Shown piece by piece: positions 37,070 through 50,008 of a stretch of 64,000 nucleotides of DNA. The stretch is from Pterobdella sp. o SKG-2022. Taxonomy: Eukaryota; Annelida; Clitellata; Hirudinida; Piscicolidae. The notes under the pieces were generated by a model. That model made no database searches and had not been told where the DNA came from. It was given only the letters and a program-made list of their open reading frames with translations. Location: contig OZ038324.1 in NCBI GenBank assembly GCA_964035795.1, positions 9,153,077 to 9,217,076 of the forward strand, given 5' to 3'. The stretch's first letter is position 1. Each line of letters opens with the position of its first letter. The position numbers and the translations under genes were made by a program.

Positions 37070-37654
37070 TGAACGTTATAAAAACTGAATTTCAGAAAAA
37101 TTCACTTTTAACTAAATTTTTTCACCTGTTTTGTACTATTATGTTTTATTTTGTCTTCCCTGCTCCACGTGGAAAATACTTGTCAACGCCAAAGATATGT
37201 TCATATTTTTGTTGTTCATTAAAAAGTTTTTCAAGCCAAATTAAAGAATTTTTAAAAATTTTATTACTTTTTTCCGATTTTTAAATCACTTTTCATCTTT
37301 TTTTTTCAAATGCTCATGTATTTAATTTGCACAAGCTTTAAACACATGTGACTATGTCAACCGGTTTTATGAAGATGTGAATATTCCAGAGAAAATATTT
37401 ATTTATCAACAGATTATTAATATTTTGTTTTAATCTAAATTCATTTTTAGACATTCTAATGGAGGTTGCTGCTTATACTTGATTAAAAACTTGACGTGAG
37501 ATGGTATACGGCAGGGTGTAAGAATAACAAAAAAATCAAGAAAAGAAAAGAAGAAATGAAAGAAAGAAATAAAAGAATGCGAAGTGCTGATAATTTGGGC
37601 CCAAGTTTAAACTGCTCTTCTATCTTGACGGTATCTTTGTCATCAAAATGTGAA

Positions 37655-38095
37655 CTATATGACGTTTCCTAGTTTAGCAACCAACTGTTTTACCATCTAT
37701 CCATCCAAACATTCACCTTTCTATCTATCCATTCATCTGTTCATTCATTCTTTTATCACTAATTTATCCACTTATCCATCCACTATCTCTCCATTCATTC
37801 GCTCAACTTTACTTACTAATCTTTCACCCATCTTCTACACATCCATTTATCATTCCCACATCCATCATTCAAACATCCACTATTCACACATCCATCATTC
37901 ACACATCCACCATTTACACATTTACCATTCACATATCCATCATTCACACATCCACCATTCACACATCCACCCATCATTCACACATCCACCCATCATTCAC
38001 ACATCCACCCATCATTCACACATTCATCCATCATTCAGCATTCACCATTCACTTATCCATCCATCATTCAGTATTCACCTTCATAATCAACTCTT
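37655..38095. repeat. ATCC/ATTC-rich minisatellite
   Basis: Begins as loose CATCCATT/ATTC units and becomes a 15-bp tandem repeat CATTCACACATCCAC from about 37855, changing to 19-bp CATCATTCACACATCCACC near 37970. It lies about 600 bp downstream of the Q-rich gene on the same strand. The open frame through it (HHSHIHHSHIH) is a by-product of the period. Confidence 0.85.
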
Positions 38096-39498
38096 TTAAT
38101 ACCTGGTTTCCATCTTATTATCGATCACATGGGCAACAAGTTCTTACTATTTTTTTATTGTTGTTATTATCAGCTCATTATTTTATTATTGCCATTATTA
38201 TCTTTTATTTTTATTATCGTTTCATGCTTCTTATGGTTTTAATGTTTCTGTTCTTCAAACCACCTGCTGAAAATATCAGATTTCTCACCAACAATACACG
38301 AACCTTTTTGAAAAATTATTTATTGAGAATTGTTTTATTTTTATATTTAATATTTAAAATTCCAAAATTAACTTAAATTTTTATTTTTTCACCAGTATTT
38401 TTATCACTCATTAGTGCTAGTCAACACCATAGATACGCAACAAATAAAAATCACATTCTAGAATTTCCACCATTCAGATCAATCTCATAGAATTTGAAAA
38501 AACACATAAAAGGGCCTTTAAAGGTGAACTAAAAGACTCAAAACTAAATAAAAAAACTAGGCTTTTAGTTTTTATGATATTTTTTCCAAATAAAATTGTT
38601 TTCAAAAAAATCTTCAAGCTATTAAATATGGATAATTTTCGGTGGAGTTTTTGTATAAAATTGAATTTAATTGGAAACACATTTTTTCAAACCACATATT
38701 ACTGGTTAATAATTAACTAAAATTTAATTATAAATAAGCAATTTTTTCAACATTCACATAGCGCCATTTTAAACGCTCAACTATGTAAAACTCCCGTGAG
38801 AAAGTCCAGACAAAAATGACGTCAAAAATCAATAAATTATACAAAAAAAACCAAAAAATTATTCTTTCATTCGATTGACACAATAAATAAATGCAAAACT
38901 GTTGCTCATATCAAAACAATTATGTATGGAAATGCATTAAATTGAATGGTTGCCTACTTCTGTCATTGATATATTCTGGACCCAGAGCAGGGTTGTATTA
39001 GAGATAAAGCAGGAGTTTTATGAGGGCAAATACTTGGGTTGCAGTTTCTCATACTTTCACGTGGAATGAAAAGAAATATATGTTTAATGACCAAGTTAAT
39101 TTAATTTAATAGCAATATCATTTTTTTTATTAATAAAACTAATAAAATTGAATTATATTTCAATTTTATGCAAAACATCGAAAAGCGTTGAAAAAAATCT
39201 GAATGTAAAATAAATAAATGTTACCAAAATGAAACCAAGAATAAACATAGAACGAATGTACATCACACATACAAAAAAATCAATACACCCATCCATTCAC
39301 CATCCATCCATCCATCTGCTACTATATAAGCAACGAGGCAAAGTTGAATTTTCGAGTTATTTCAAATATAATTTACTTCAATATTTTCAATTCACGTTCG
39401 TTGCTTTTAAATTACGTCTAATTTTTGGATTCAAATCTTGATTTACTGATGAGGTTATGTATATGGCATACTTATGTAAATGCATATACAAATACATT
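38096..39498. other. AT-rich spacer
   Basis: No supported gene. A short CATC repeat at 39288-39318 precedes the long tetranucleotide array. Confidence 0.55.
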
Positions 39499-39911
39499 CA
39501 TACATACATACATACATACATACATACATACATACATACATACATACATACATACATACATACATACATACATACATACATACATACATACATACATACA
39601 TACATACATACATACATACATACATACATACATACATACATACATACATACATACATACATACATACATACATACATACATACATACATACATACATACA
39701 TACATACATACATACATACATACATACATACATACATACATACATACATACATACATACATACATACATACATACATACATACATACATACATACATACA
39801 TACATACATACATACATACATACATACATACATACATACATACATACATACATACATACATACATACATACATACATACATACATACATACATACATACA
39901 TACGTACATAC
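39499..39911. repeat. (TACA)n tetranucleotide microsatellite
   Basis: About 100 near-perfect TACA units, broken only by TACG at 39901-39904. All frames are open for over 150 codons (YIHT or YVCM repeats), which is a repeat artefact and not a gene. Confidence 0.98.
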
Positions 39912-41972
39912 AGAAATAAATACATAAAAAAACACATATACATAAATACAAACTTCCATATTTTAATACAAAAACACACGTACAGATAGAAATAGACACA
40001 AAAAAATACGTATAAAAACACATACATACAAAAACAAAGATTGAAAAATATTCCATGAATAAAAAACACAGAAATACATTGAGAATAGAAATTAAAGGAA
40101 TAAACTGTGAAAACTTGGCGTCACACACACACACACACGCACACAATCTTGAAAGTTCTTACTTCCGTCGGTCTTTAGAAGTCAAGAATAACAATAAAAA
40201 CAATTAAAAAAACATTAATTAATTAATATTAATAATAAAAACAAAAACAATATCATAATAAAAAAATAGGAATAAAAATAATGAAGTATATAGTTGATAA
40301 TGTAGTCTTAATGCAATATACTCGATTTCACAGTTACTGTCTGCGCCATGATTCAGCACAGTGTGAGTACTATTATTATTATTCTTTTATTTTTTTTATT
40401 ATTATTTTTTATATTATTATTATTATTTTCACTATTATTATTATTATTGTTATTCTATAGTGTTTCATTATCGATTATTATCATTATTATTTATTTTTCT
40501 CATAAAGTCCTGTTTTTTCTTTCATCTTATTACACCGGTATAATTTTACTATAATTATTTTCTGTTAAATATTAATAAACTTTTTAATTTATTTTTTCAT
40601 TATGATTTTTTTTCCATCTTTTTTATACTCAATATCATAAATGCTGTTTCCCTTATATAAACCTCGTTAATTATTAATATTATTATCTCATGATAAGGCT
40701 AAACTTATCGAAAATTATAGCTTCCGATTCTCAATAAATGTATTAAGAATTCCTCTTATTTTATGTTTTCCGTTACAAATTATTAGTGTCGTCTATTTTT
40801 AGAATTTCTTCTACTATAGCATGCCCTTATTATTTTTATTTTTATTTTGTTATTATTATTGATACTAGTGTGTTTTCGACACAAAATTATTTTTTATTTT
40901 TTTATTGTTATTATTGTTTTTATTGACGTATTCCAGTATTGTTATTATTGTTTTTATTGACGTATTCCAGTATTGTTATTATTGTTTTTATTGACGTATT
41001 CCAGTATTGTTATTATTGTTTTTCATGTTTCATGTATCATGAATGTTGATTTTGTGGGACATAAATCAATACAGAAATACAAAAGAAATATTGAAAAAAC
41101 TTTAAATAAACAATTCTTGACTCTCAAAAGACACTAATTGTTTTATCTTTGAAATTATTTTCCAATCTACTTTTAAATTTTATGTCTTCCTCTTCACACT
41201 TTTCAAATCAAATTTTGTCCTATTTTTAAATATTTTGAGATTAATTATTAAATAAAATCAAAAAAATGGATTTAATTTACCTAATTGATTTAAACCTAAA
41301 AATTTCATCAAACAAGTTAGTATACTTGGTAATGTAAGTTCAACTTACGAAAAGTTTCGTATTATATAGTCAACAAAAGTGCTTGATTTGAATGCTTTTG
41401 GTAATAGGCTAATTTAATTATTTATGAAATTAACTAATAATTAACTCAATTTAAAATAATTATTTTTTATAACCTAATGTTTATTCCCATAGAAAAGCTC
41501 CCTGTAAAACTTCTAATTGGGCACCCACACTCAATAGCCAACTTTCTTACCAAATTACTTACTAAAACCAATGTTTAAATGATAGGAGATCAGCAAAGAC
41601 AAAGAGGGTGACATGGAGCGAAACAAAGACACACATCCAAGAAGACATCCACTCGTTCGTATTTTATCCATTGTTTTGTATACATTCAGTTCTATATGTT
41701 TTCTCTATTGCTCGAGTCATTTTCACGTGAAGTCCTCTTGGTATTATTTTTCAGTTAAGTTTTTTTGGTAAAAATGCTTGTACTTTTTGCATGAACTTTT
41801 CTTATTTTTTAAAAAAACGTTTGACCTATTTTTATAAAAAATTCATCTTTCATAAAAACGCTCGTTCATTGCTGATTTCAAGAACTTTCCACCCACGTTT
41901 TCATGCTAGAATTCACCTTGAAGCAAAAGTTTGAGGTTTTTAACGCCAAAACACACAGAACGGTAGTAAAAT
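39912..41972. other. Spacer upstream of ankyrin-repeat gene
   Basis: Contains a short CA tract near 40122-40144, ATT-rich low complexity at 40365-40520, the 34-bp tandem repeat at 40904-41022 and a MITE-like arm at about 41325-41372. The last 300 bases before 41973 should carry the promoter of the ankyrin gene, but no motif stands out. Confidence 0.55.
40904..41022. repeat. 34-bp tandem repeat, about 3.5 copies
   Basis: The marker GACGTATTCCAG recurs at 40925, 40959 and 40993, exactly 34 bp apart. The rest of the unit is TATTGTTATTATTG plus a T-rich part. The copies are nearly identical, so the duplication is recent. Confidence 0.9.
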
Positions 41973-43556
41973 ATGAACAACACCGCTCCTGCACAAGAAT
42001 TTCAAAATCCTAACACTATCTCACATGCATATACCCCGCAGACTTCATCACTTTTGAAAGCAGCTTACGAAGGCGACTTGAATAGAGTGCGCACTTTTCT
42101 GAAAGAGGGTGTGCCAGTCGATGCTTGCAATTCTGTTAGCTTCACCATTGATGTTTATGGAGTGATACTTTTATTTGTTGGGTGGTGATTATAATTGAAA
42201 TATCGCAGGCGGGTTTAAGGGCCTTACATTTCGTGGCGAAGTCAGGACAGGCAGAGGTGGCTGCAGAGTTGGTGAAGAGAGGAGCTAATGTTAATGCTGT
42301 TTCTCTGGTAAGAAGATATAAAATATTGTTTCAAAAACAAATTCAAACACGTTGTTTTGAGAATAAATTTGAAAACATTGTTCCAAAAGTAGCTCCAAAA
42401 GATGTAGTATATTAAATAGTTCAACATCATGGTATTCTCCGCAGAAAGGTCACAGTCCACTACACGTTGCCTGTCTTCTGGGCCACAAGGATGTCGTCAA
42501 AGTGAGTCCAAATATACTTGCCCAATCTATTCAGTCGTTTCATGATCATTCAATAAAGTTTTGAAATTTTTCAAGGTTTTGTTACAAGAAAAAGCTCAAG
42601 TGAATGCCAAGTCCAAGTGCCATGATGTAAGTAAGCCTAAATGAATTCTCATACAATGATTAGCGTACCCACGTGATCCATTCATTGTCGCATTACCGAT
42701 ACGTTGGCAAGGAATGGTCTATCTAAAAACAAAAAAATTTTATTTTTTAATGAAGAAACTTCTTTAGATACTGGAAACTTGTAGAATCGAATTAAACTGA
42801 TAATAGAAATTTGTGACAGGACGATTTCACGCCATTGTACATGGCGGCTCAAATAGGGGACCAAGAAATTGTATCGTTGCTTCTGGCACACGGAGCCGAT
42901 CCCACCCTCACCACAAAAGTTTGTTCTTCTAACCTCTTGCTTGACTAAAAACATTTTCTAAGTTCAACAGGAATTTTTAAGTTTTTATATGAAGAATATA
43001 AAACACGTTTTTTCAAATGGTTTAGCAAAACTCAGTGAAAAGGTTTTACTTGTCTGAAATTGCGACTCATTTTATATGCACGTATTTCCAAAAATTTCTG
43101 TAAGTTAAGATAAATTGTTGAAAACTTGAAACTTAAAACATCAAACACCCATATTTTCTTGCATTGCAGAATGGGTGCACGGCAAAAGATGTGGCAAATC
43201 AACAGGGTTTCTCTTGCTTGGCCCAGTTGCTGCAAGAGTGTGAAAAAAGGTATGAAGAACTAAAGACTCCCACAAACCAAGCATCGACGCCGTGTGTGCA
43301 TTCTTCCACTCCATCAGTGAACACTCCATCAGACCAACTGCCCATGAACCAACTCAGATCATCATCTCTCAGATCCGTCCATAGAACGCCTTACAAGCAT
43401 CTTGCTAAACGACTTCTTCAAAACAACCTTCCTCCTTCAATATTTCAAGCTGACATCATCAGAAGTCCAGGAAACTACCCTTCACCAATCCGTCCACCAG
43501 CTTACACGCCATCTTCACTTACCATGAACCAAAAAAAACATACTGAGAATGTCTAA
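41973..43556 (+). CDS. Ankyrin-repeat protein, six exons
   Basis: Exons 41973-42134, 42209-42307, 42445-42501, 42576-42626, 42820-42918 and 43170-43556 all join with phase 0 and canonical sites, giving 284 residues. About four ankyrin repeats fill residues 25-170: SLLKAAYEGDLNRVRTFLKE, ALHFVAKSGQAEVAAELVKR, PLHVACLLGHKDVVKVLLQE, PLYMAAQIGDQEIVSLLLAH. They end with a capping repeat, NGCTAKDVANQQGFSCLAQL. Exon borders at repeat junctions are typical of ankyrin genes. The C-terminal 110 residues are Ser/Thr/Pro-rich and likely disordered (SSTPSVNTPSDQLP, SPIRPPAYTPSS). It is a protein-interaction module with no enzyme domain; the specific family was not recognised. AATAAA signals at about 43767 and 43838 follow. 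Confidence 0.85.
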
Positions 43557-43915
43557 CGAGTTTGGTTACATAGTCGATGATTTCAAGCAATCAACACTAG
43601 CAATGCTTTCCTAGAAATTAGACATGATTAGGCAATTGAACTTTCTTTCCTTTTTTCTATTGCTTACTTTTCAAGCAGTTTCATCGCCATTTTATCACCT
43701 ATTTATCAATAAGCTCTTTCATAATTTCAATATTAGAGTAGCTGTGATTTAATATTTTATTGCAAATAAATAAATCAAATGATTCCAATGTAATTGATAA
43801 AACCAGGTTGTAAATGATTTTTAATTCGGATTACATCAATAAAGATTTGAATATTTGTTCTATGTTGTTGAACGTATGTTTTAGGTTTATCGCTCGAGTT
43901 TTATAATTATTTAAT

Positions 43916-45639
43916 ATGGCTGTAATCGAAGAGGAAGCGAAATCAGAAGGTAAACAATTAAATAAAAAACAATTGAAGAAAAAACAAAAAAAAAACAAAA
44001 AACGGCAAAATGCGAATAAATTAAAGTCTGAAAGTGAATCTTTTAAAAATGCAGCCGAAGAAAAAGTTGAAATCGAATATGTTCCTGAAAAGTTAGAAGA
44101 ATTTTCAAGAGATAATGCTTATTTTGAGTTCAACCAAGTTTTTCAAAAATTTAAAGTTACTGAAACACCTGCTGTAGAAGCAAGCACAGAAGAACATAAA
44201 AAGGCTGAAGCGGTTCCAATCAAGGCCAGAGCTTTTATCGAGGAAGAAGAAGAACCTGTTGAAGGAGATGGAGAAAAGCCAAAAATGTCTAAAAAAAAAC
44301 TAAAAAAAATGAATAGACTCACTGTTGCGGAGTTGAAACAATTAGTGGAAAGGCCTGATGTTGTGGAAATGCATGACGTCACTTCTCGAGATCCTAACTT
44401 GCTGATCCATCTGAAAGCAACAAGAAACACAGTTCCAGTTCCTCGACATTGGTGCTTCAAAAGAAAATATCTGCAAGGTAAAAGAGGTATAGAAAAACCT
44501 CCATTCAATCTTCCTGAATGCATCAAATCTACTGGCATCATGGAAATGCGACAAGCACTTGCTGAGAAGGAAGATGAAAAAAGTCTTAAAACAAAAATGA
44601 GAGAAAAAGTTAGACCTAAAATGGGCAAAATTGACATTGATTATCAAAAACTACATGATGCTTTCTTCAAATGGCAAACTAAACCCTGGTTGTCAATTCA
44701 TGGAGACATTTATTATGAAGGAAAAGAATTTGAAGCTAGATTAAAAGAAAAAAAACCAGGAAACATTTCAGATGATTTGAAAGTCGCTCTTGGAATTCCA
44801 TTAAATTCTGACAAATACCCAGTGCCCTGGTTGATTGCCATGCAGAGATATGGACCACCTCCTTCCTACCCAAACCTCAAAATCCCTGGTCTCAATGCTC
44901 CCATTCCCGAGGGTGCATCATTTGGTTACCATGCAGGAGGGTGGGGAAAACCACCAGTTGATGAAATGGGAAAGCCTTTGTATGGTGATGTGTTTGGACC
45001 TATAATCAGTGAGACAGAGAGTGCTTCAGTAGAAGAAGTAGAAAATGGGTATTGGGGAGAAATGGAAGAAGATGAAGAGGAAGAGGAGGAGGAGGAGGAA
45101 GAAGAAACAAGTAAAGAACCAGATGCTTTGGGGTTGGTGACACCAAGTCATGATGGGGCTGCAACTCCCAGTGGAACAACTTCTGTAATGACCTTTGGAG
45201 CTGAGACACCTGAAAGTCTGGAGTTGAGGAAGAAAAGAATTGAAGACCCCATGGAGGCGGGTGGTGAAACACCAGATTTGTACACTGTGTTGCCTGAGAA
45301 AAAGATAGGAGTGGGCACAGCTTTTGTGGGATCAACACACATATACGAGGTTCCAAAAAAGGGAGAAGGTATTGAGGTTGCTTTAGAACCTGAGGAGTTG
45401 GAACTCGACCTCGCCACTATGAAGGTCTAATTCATTTGATCAATTTATTCAAAAATTTTCATACCAATATGAACTTGCAGGCCAAGTACAATCAGACATT
45501 GAAGGAACAAACTGCTGGAAAGAGGGAGGATCTGAGTGACCTGGTGGCTGAAAACAACGCCAAACAACAGAGGAAAAGAAAACGACAAGCGAACAACCAA
45601 GATGGTAAAGCTAAGAAAACTAAAGAATTCAAGTTTTGA
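43916..45639 (+). CDS. SF3B2: Splicing factor 3B subunit 2 (SAP145)
   Basis: U2 snRNP component that helps anchor U2 at the branch site in the nucleus. Exons 43916-45424 and 45481-45639 flank a 56-nt intron; the product is 555 residues. The Lys-rich start (QLNKKQLKKKQKKNKKR) is followed by the conserved DUF382 core: PRHWCFKRKYLQGKRGIEKP, PPFNLPECIKSTGIMEMRQA, KPWLSIHGDIYYEGKEFE. The PSP segment includes VPWLIAMQRYGPPPSYPNLK, GLNAPIPEGASFGYHAGGWG and KPLYGDVFG. An acidic EEE run, the T-rich GAETPESLE region and the end KKTKEFKF all match SF3B2. It is shorter than the vertebrate protein (about 895 residues) and lacks its N-terminal SAP and proline-rich part, closer to the size of the fungal CUS1. 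AATAAA at about 45722 is a likely poly-A signal. Confidence 0.97.
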
Positions 45640-47107
45640 GAATATTAATGATTTATTTATTTTTAAACACTTTCTACAACATTATATGGTTGTGAACATT
45701 TGATTCATGTAGTGCGTCTTCAATAAAAACCATTTTGTCATCTTATTAAGAAATTAAGCGACAAATAGCTACTAAACTAGTCAAGTGTATCATTTAATTT
45801 CAATTAAAACATATACGATAATAGCAATTCTTATAAACTAACGAAAAAAAATTTTTTTTTATAACAGAGGCATCTTAAACACTTCATTTCAACGTTAAAC
45901 CAAAACTAATAATGATTCTGAACTTTAAATATGCTAAAAGTATTGAAAAAACAATTGGGGATTGTTCATTCAAGAGTGGGATACGAAGATGAACTGTCCT
46001 GACACAGCACACAGAAAGCCTTTTCACATGAGCTATCATGAATTTTATACTGCAGATTTTATAATCATTAACTACTTCATCAAATATTATAAAAAGTGAG
46101 CACCGTTTTGTCAAGGTACAGACAGTTTTTGTCAATTGTCAGATCTGGTTGACCAGGAGCCCACATAAGATAACTCATCGGCACCTAGCGTCAATTCCCA
46201 ATCATATGTGGTCGTTTTGAAGCTATATTTATTCTATATATTATTATTATTTTTATAGTAATATTGTTAAGTTGTAAATCGTTAGTTGAAACTAAAAAGA
46301 ATGATTTTCAAAAACCACCTCAAGGCCAGGATATGGCTCCCAGTGGAAATCTTGAAGAGTTGTTTATAAACTATTATACAAATTAATTATGAAGCAAACG
46401 TTATATATGTATTTATGGCATTGATAATTTGACTATTGGGTCTTCGAATAAGTATTACAGTTGTGGAAATTTTTTCACAAAGAATGGTCCAACAATTCTT
46501 TTATAGATATTGATTTTCACGAGCCACAGTAAAATAAGGATATTTAAGAACACTAAAAGTTTTTATTAAAAAACGAAGCTTTTCGTAAACAAAGTAAAAT
46601 TTCAAGTATGTGACTTCATTTGGTCTTGTTGACAACAATAGAGTTCAAAAATGGTAACAAGCTTTTCATAACTTGTTTATCAAAATGTTACTTTGTTAAC
46701 GAAGAACTTTTATTTTAATAAATATCCTTTTTTTTATAGATAATAGTATTGGAATGAAGTAGTGGAGGCGTTACTCTTAGTTTTGTAGGTTCGGTTTCCA
46801 GCGGTCCACAAGATCCCAGTACAAATATTCTCCAGATCTTCAAAAACAATTTTTTAGGATGGAATAATTCTTAACTCACTTTATTCTCAAAATTTTTTTA
46901 CAAAAAACTTTTTACTAATAAACTTATTTGAGTAGTAAAACTATTTCCTCACAGCCTACTCTAGTTCTTGATTTCAAAGTCGTTTTTAGCTGTCAATTTG
47001 TATGCATATAAAAGAAATTTTTGAAATATACGTTTAAACTTTTATTTTTATCATTTCCTCATGGAAAGAAGTCTAGTGAATAGCATAATTTCCTTTTCAT
47101 AAGTAGT
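45640..47107. other. Convergent spacer with palindromic repeat
   Basis: Lies between the SF3B2 3' end and the PAN-like gene's 3' end. It contains the MITE-like element at 46559-46722 and otherwise AT-rich sequence. Confidence 0.55.
46559..46722. mobile_element. MITE-like palindrome
   Basis: The left arm (46559-46603) carries ACGAAGCTTTTCGTAAACAA then AGTAAAATTT. The right arm (46674-46722) reads as its imperfect reverse complement (AAATGTTACTTTGTTAACGA). About 70 nt of unrelated sequence lies between. Same family as 27541-27646. Confidence 0.6.
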
Positions 47108-47857
47108 TTAAAAACCTAGAAAAAGTTTTGGAAGAAGATTTGGGATTTCATAAGCCTCAGCTTTTTCTCGAAACATGACAGGAGCAGACTGCAGTGAGTT
47201 ACACGCACTTCGACCACTCTCATAAGTGTATTTCTCTGAAATTTACATATCTGTACCAGATTATTTAAAATTTTCTATTTCAATTAAAAAAATATTTTTT
47301 TTAAAAAAGGTTTGGGTTAGATGGAAAGAAAATGTAAAATTTTATTTTGTTCAGATGTTTTTAAATGATTAATTACCGGGAAGAATTTTGAAACATTGGT
47401 TTAATGTTCTTTGGTAAATAAAGTCGTTCTTGCACGTTCCATCTTAAATACAACTTTCGCGTAAAGTTTAAAATACTAAAAAAATATTGAAAATGAACGC
47501 ACCATGTAGAACTTGATAGGAAACAAAATCGGAAGACTGGGTGTTACTGATCTTTAAAGAAAACACCGCTGAAGATCGTTTGATGAAGAGAGAACAGTTT
47601 TGAGTTTCAAAATGGTAGTTGAATCTTACACAAAATGGCGTAGTTTTGTGGGAGGAACATGATTTAGCACATTTCATCAGAGAAGTCTGCCTCGAAGAAG
47701 AATGAATATGCGTTGTGTAATTATCATAGGAAATCTTTTCAAAACGAGTATTTATCTTATTTGCTGTTGTCACTTGGTAAACTGCCCAAAGATAAAGCAC
47801 TAACTGCAAATATTTTGAACGCTTAAAATAGTCTTTTTTCTTCATCTCAATCCTCAT
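47108..47857 (-). CDS. Small secreted protein with PAN/apple-like cysteine pattern
   Basis: Exons 47503-47857 and 47108-47235 join in phase (G/AG) for about 160 residues. An N-terminal hydrophobic helix (YLQLVLYLWAVYQVTTA) is a probable signal peptide or anchor. Then MKCAKSCSSHKTTPFCVRFN followed by YHFETQNCSLF shows the C-x3-C...C-x2-F-x-Y...C-x-L spacing of PAN/apple domains. The second exon, EKYTYESGRSACNSLQSAP, adds a cysteine and closes LLPKLFLGF. The second exon may instead be followed by a further intron, since CTAG/GTTTTT is a possible donor. PAN domains bind proteins or carbohydrates in extracellular proteins; the ligand is unknown. The domain call is by cysteine spacing only. Confidence 0.55.
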
Positions 47858-48439
47858 TTTGATAACTTTTAAACTCTTTTATATGAATTTTGATATTCTC
47901 AATAGTTTCTTCAGTTCACGTTAAGTGAATTCTTCACTGAAGCGATTGGGTCATGGCACAATTGAATGCATAAAATAGTCGAAAAGTTGTAAAACTAGTC
48001 AAGCAAAAAGACGTCTGAATAAATTTTAAAATAAATTCAATTAGTCTGAAACGGAAAACACTAAAAAAAACAATAAAGCTTTTTAATAAATTAAGAAATT
48101 TTTTCCTGGTCTTCATTTACATAACCAATTACTTGAGTAAAAAATAAGCGGATACCAATCGTTTGGTTCATAATAAACGTTTGTGTAGTTATGTTATTTT
48201 AAAAAAAGAAAAGAAATTTGCACAGAAGCCTTATTTTTGGGGGATTTCTCAATTGGTAATTATTCTAAAAAGTCGATAAATTTTATTTTGCTTGTTTCAA
48301 GCATAAAGTGCGGAACAAGGGTATAATCAATATTGCATCCATCCAAAAAATTCAATAAAACAAGTTTTAAATTTTTGGAAGCAAAATAGTAATGCGATTC
48401 TTAACAAAAACCATTTTCATATTTTTCAGCCATTAAGAT
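47858..48439. other. Spacer between two minus-strand genes
   Basis: Probable promoter region of the PAN-like gene. AT-rich, with nothing specific seen. Confidence 0.5.
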
Positions 48440-49064
48440 TTATTTTATAAACTTAAAAAACTCCATAAATTCTTCCTTGGTAATTTTCTGGTCGCCATTT
48501 TTGTCAATCTCTCTGAAGAAGCCCTATTTAAAAGCTAAATATAATATTATAAAAATTTTATAAAATCTACCATCAGCTTTGAGTCAATAATGAAAGTTAA
48601 ACTTGGTGAGCTTGTTTTTATAACGGGTGAATGATGAGTTTGATTTGAGTAATGGTTTTTAAAGATTGATGCACACTCTTATTACCTTCACATCTTCCTC
48701 CAGTTGCAACTCTGTCTTCTTCATGCGGCAGTGGGCACTCTCGTTGTATGACGTCAGCACCTTCGTCACTTCCTGTTTCATTTTAATCTTTGTTATCCGA
48801 TAGTTTTTTGTACTTCATACATAGATGTCTTTGTTTTTTTGTTTATTTTTATTCTATTTCAACCGTGCAGTGTTTTTTTTTCCGTTCTAATATTCTTTTG
48901 ACATCACAAGAAACAACAAAAATTGTTAACTTAATTTTTCTAAAGAGTGGATAAAACAAAAAAAAAAATTCAACTTCATAATCTAAATAGCCTGTCTTCT
49001 TGATATCCATTGTATCGAAGCACTCCGATAATGCCTTTTCCACGTTCTTATTACCCTTCGACAT
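48440..49064 (-). CDS. Small two-EF-hand calcium-binding protein
   Basis: Exons 48975-49064, 48686-48772 and 48440-48523, all phase 0, give 86 residues. The first loop, DIKKTGYLDYEE, has Asp at 1 and Glu at 12 but Lys at position 3, so calcium binding there is doubtful. The second loop, DKNGDQKITKEE, is canonical, with acidic or amide residues at 1, 3, 5 and 12. The middle exon (SYNESAHCRMKKTELQLEED) links the two hands, and the protein ends FMEFFKFIK. Size and layout are those of small calmodulin-like or calbindin-like proteins; the subfamily is not assigned. The first donor (GAA/GTTGAA) is weak. Confidence 0.75.
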
Positions 49065-49185
49065 CCGCCTGAGATGGACAATTGTTTCTAACTATTTAAT
49101 ATTTGATCATTCTTTCAAAGTTTATCGCATGTAAATAAATTTTTTTGTTGAATTATATTTGATAAATATTCAAATGGATATACTT

Positions 49186-49317
49186 TTAGGAGTTTATTTT
49201 ATTCCACTAAGCTTTTCGTAAGGTAAACTGATTTGGTGAATATATTTGTGCCTTCACTTGATAATGTGAGTTCATCTTATGAAAAGCTTCGTGGAATAAA
49301 ATAAACTTCAGAAAGTG
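49186..49317. mobile_element. MITE-like palindrome
   Basis: Left arm TTTATTTTATTCCACTAAGC then TTTTCGTAAGG; right arm GATAATGTGAGTTCATCTTA then TGAAAAGCTTCGTGG and AATAAAATAAA. The arms are reverse complements over about 35 bp, with roughly 45 nt between. It sits in the presumed promoter side of the EF-hand gene. Confidence 0.65.
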
Positions 49318-49888
49318 TTTTCATTTTAATATTTATGCTTGGCTCGAAGAATTAAAATATAATTGATAATTTATTACAACTTATGATTTAAAAATAGTTT
49401 GACGTTGTCATAAGAACATCAAAAACGAATGTTCATTTAGATGCATTCTCACCAAATGACTTTGATTCAGAACCATTCAAAAATTTGTTTATGAAATTTA
49501 AAAACTCGAGTTGACGTAAAAGGTAAATAATATAGTTTAAAGCGTTACATATTATTTTGATTAATTTTTCTGTTTCAAAACTATTTTTTTGTTCATTTTG
49601 GAAAAAAATAAACACATGAAAAAACAATAATTTTCACCTTGTTTGCATGTAAATTTGAATCAATACGAAAAATTTGGAAAAAGAACGGGAAAATCAACAG
49701 TAATAAAAGCGCTGTCAAGCTTTTTAAAATATAGAACGTCCTTTCATTTTTTCCCTTTAAAAATTTCTTAAATCTGATATTTTTTTTTGATAATTTTTTC
49801 ACTCACAAAAACGCACTTAATGCTTAATATCAACATACATAGTGACAAATGTCTTTCTTCATGAATATTGTAATAAAGGCGTGGAATT

Positions 49889-49900
49889 CTACTATTTAAG
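49889..49900 (+). promoter_or_regulatory. Possible TATA-like box of the NPF gene
   Basis: TACTATTTAAG, about 110 bases before the NPF start codon, is the best TATA-like match in an AT-rich flank. Such matches are expected by chance here. Confidence 0.25.
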
Positions 49901-50008
49901 GCGATGCGGTGAGGAATCTACTTGCACTCTTCAAGACTTCATATAACAGATAACTGCTACATAAAAAAATCTAAATATATAAACAATAAAACATTGAACA
50001 AGTTTAAA

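Noticed and set aside
37855..38070. CRISPR-like regular repeats
   Set aside because: 15- and 19-bp direct tandem units without spacers in a eukaryotic genome; it is a minisatellite.
39455..40146. Overlapping ORFs of 150-224 codons on both strands
   Set aside because: All are translations of the TACA microsatellite (YIHT or YVCM periods).
46760..46800. Possible Pol III promoter (TAGTGGAGGCG and GGTTCGGTTTCC)
   Set aside because: The A-box fits, but the B-box lacks the key A and final C and no tRNA cloverleaf forms; too weak to call a tRNA or SINE.
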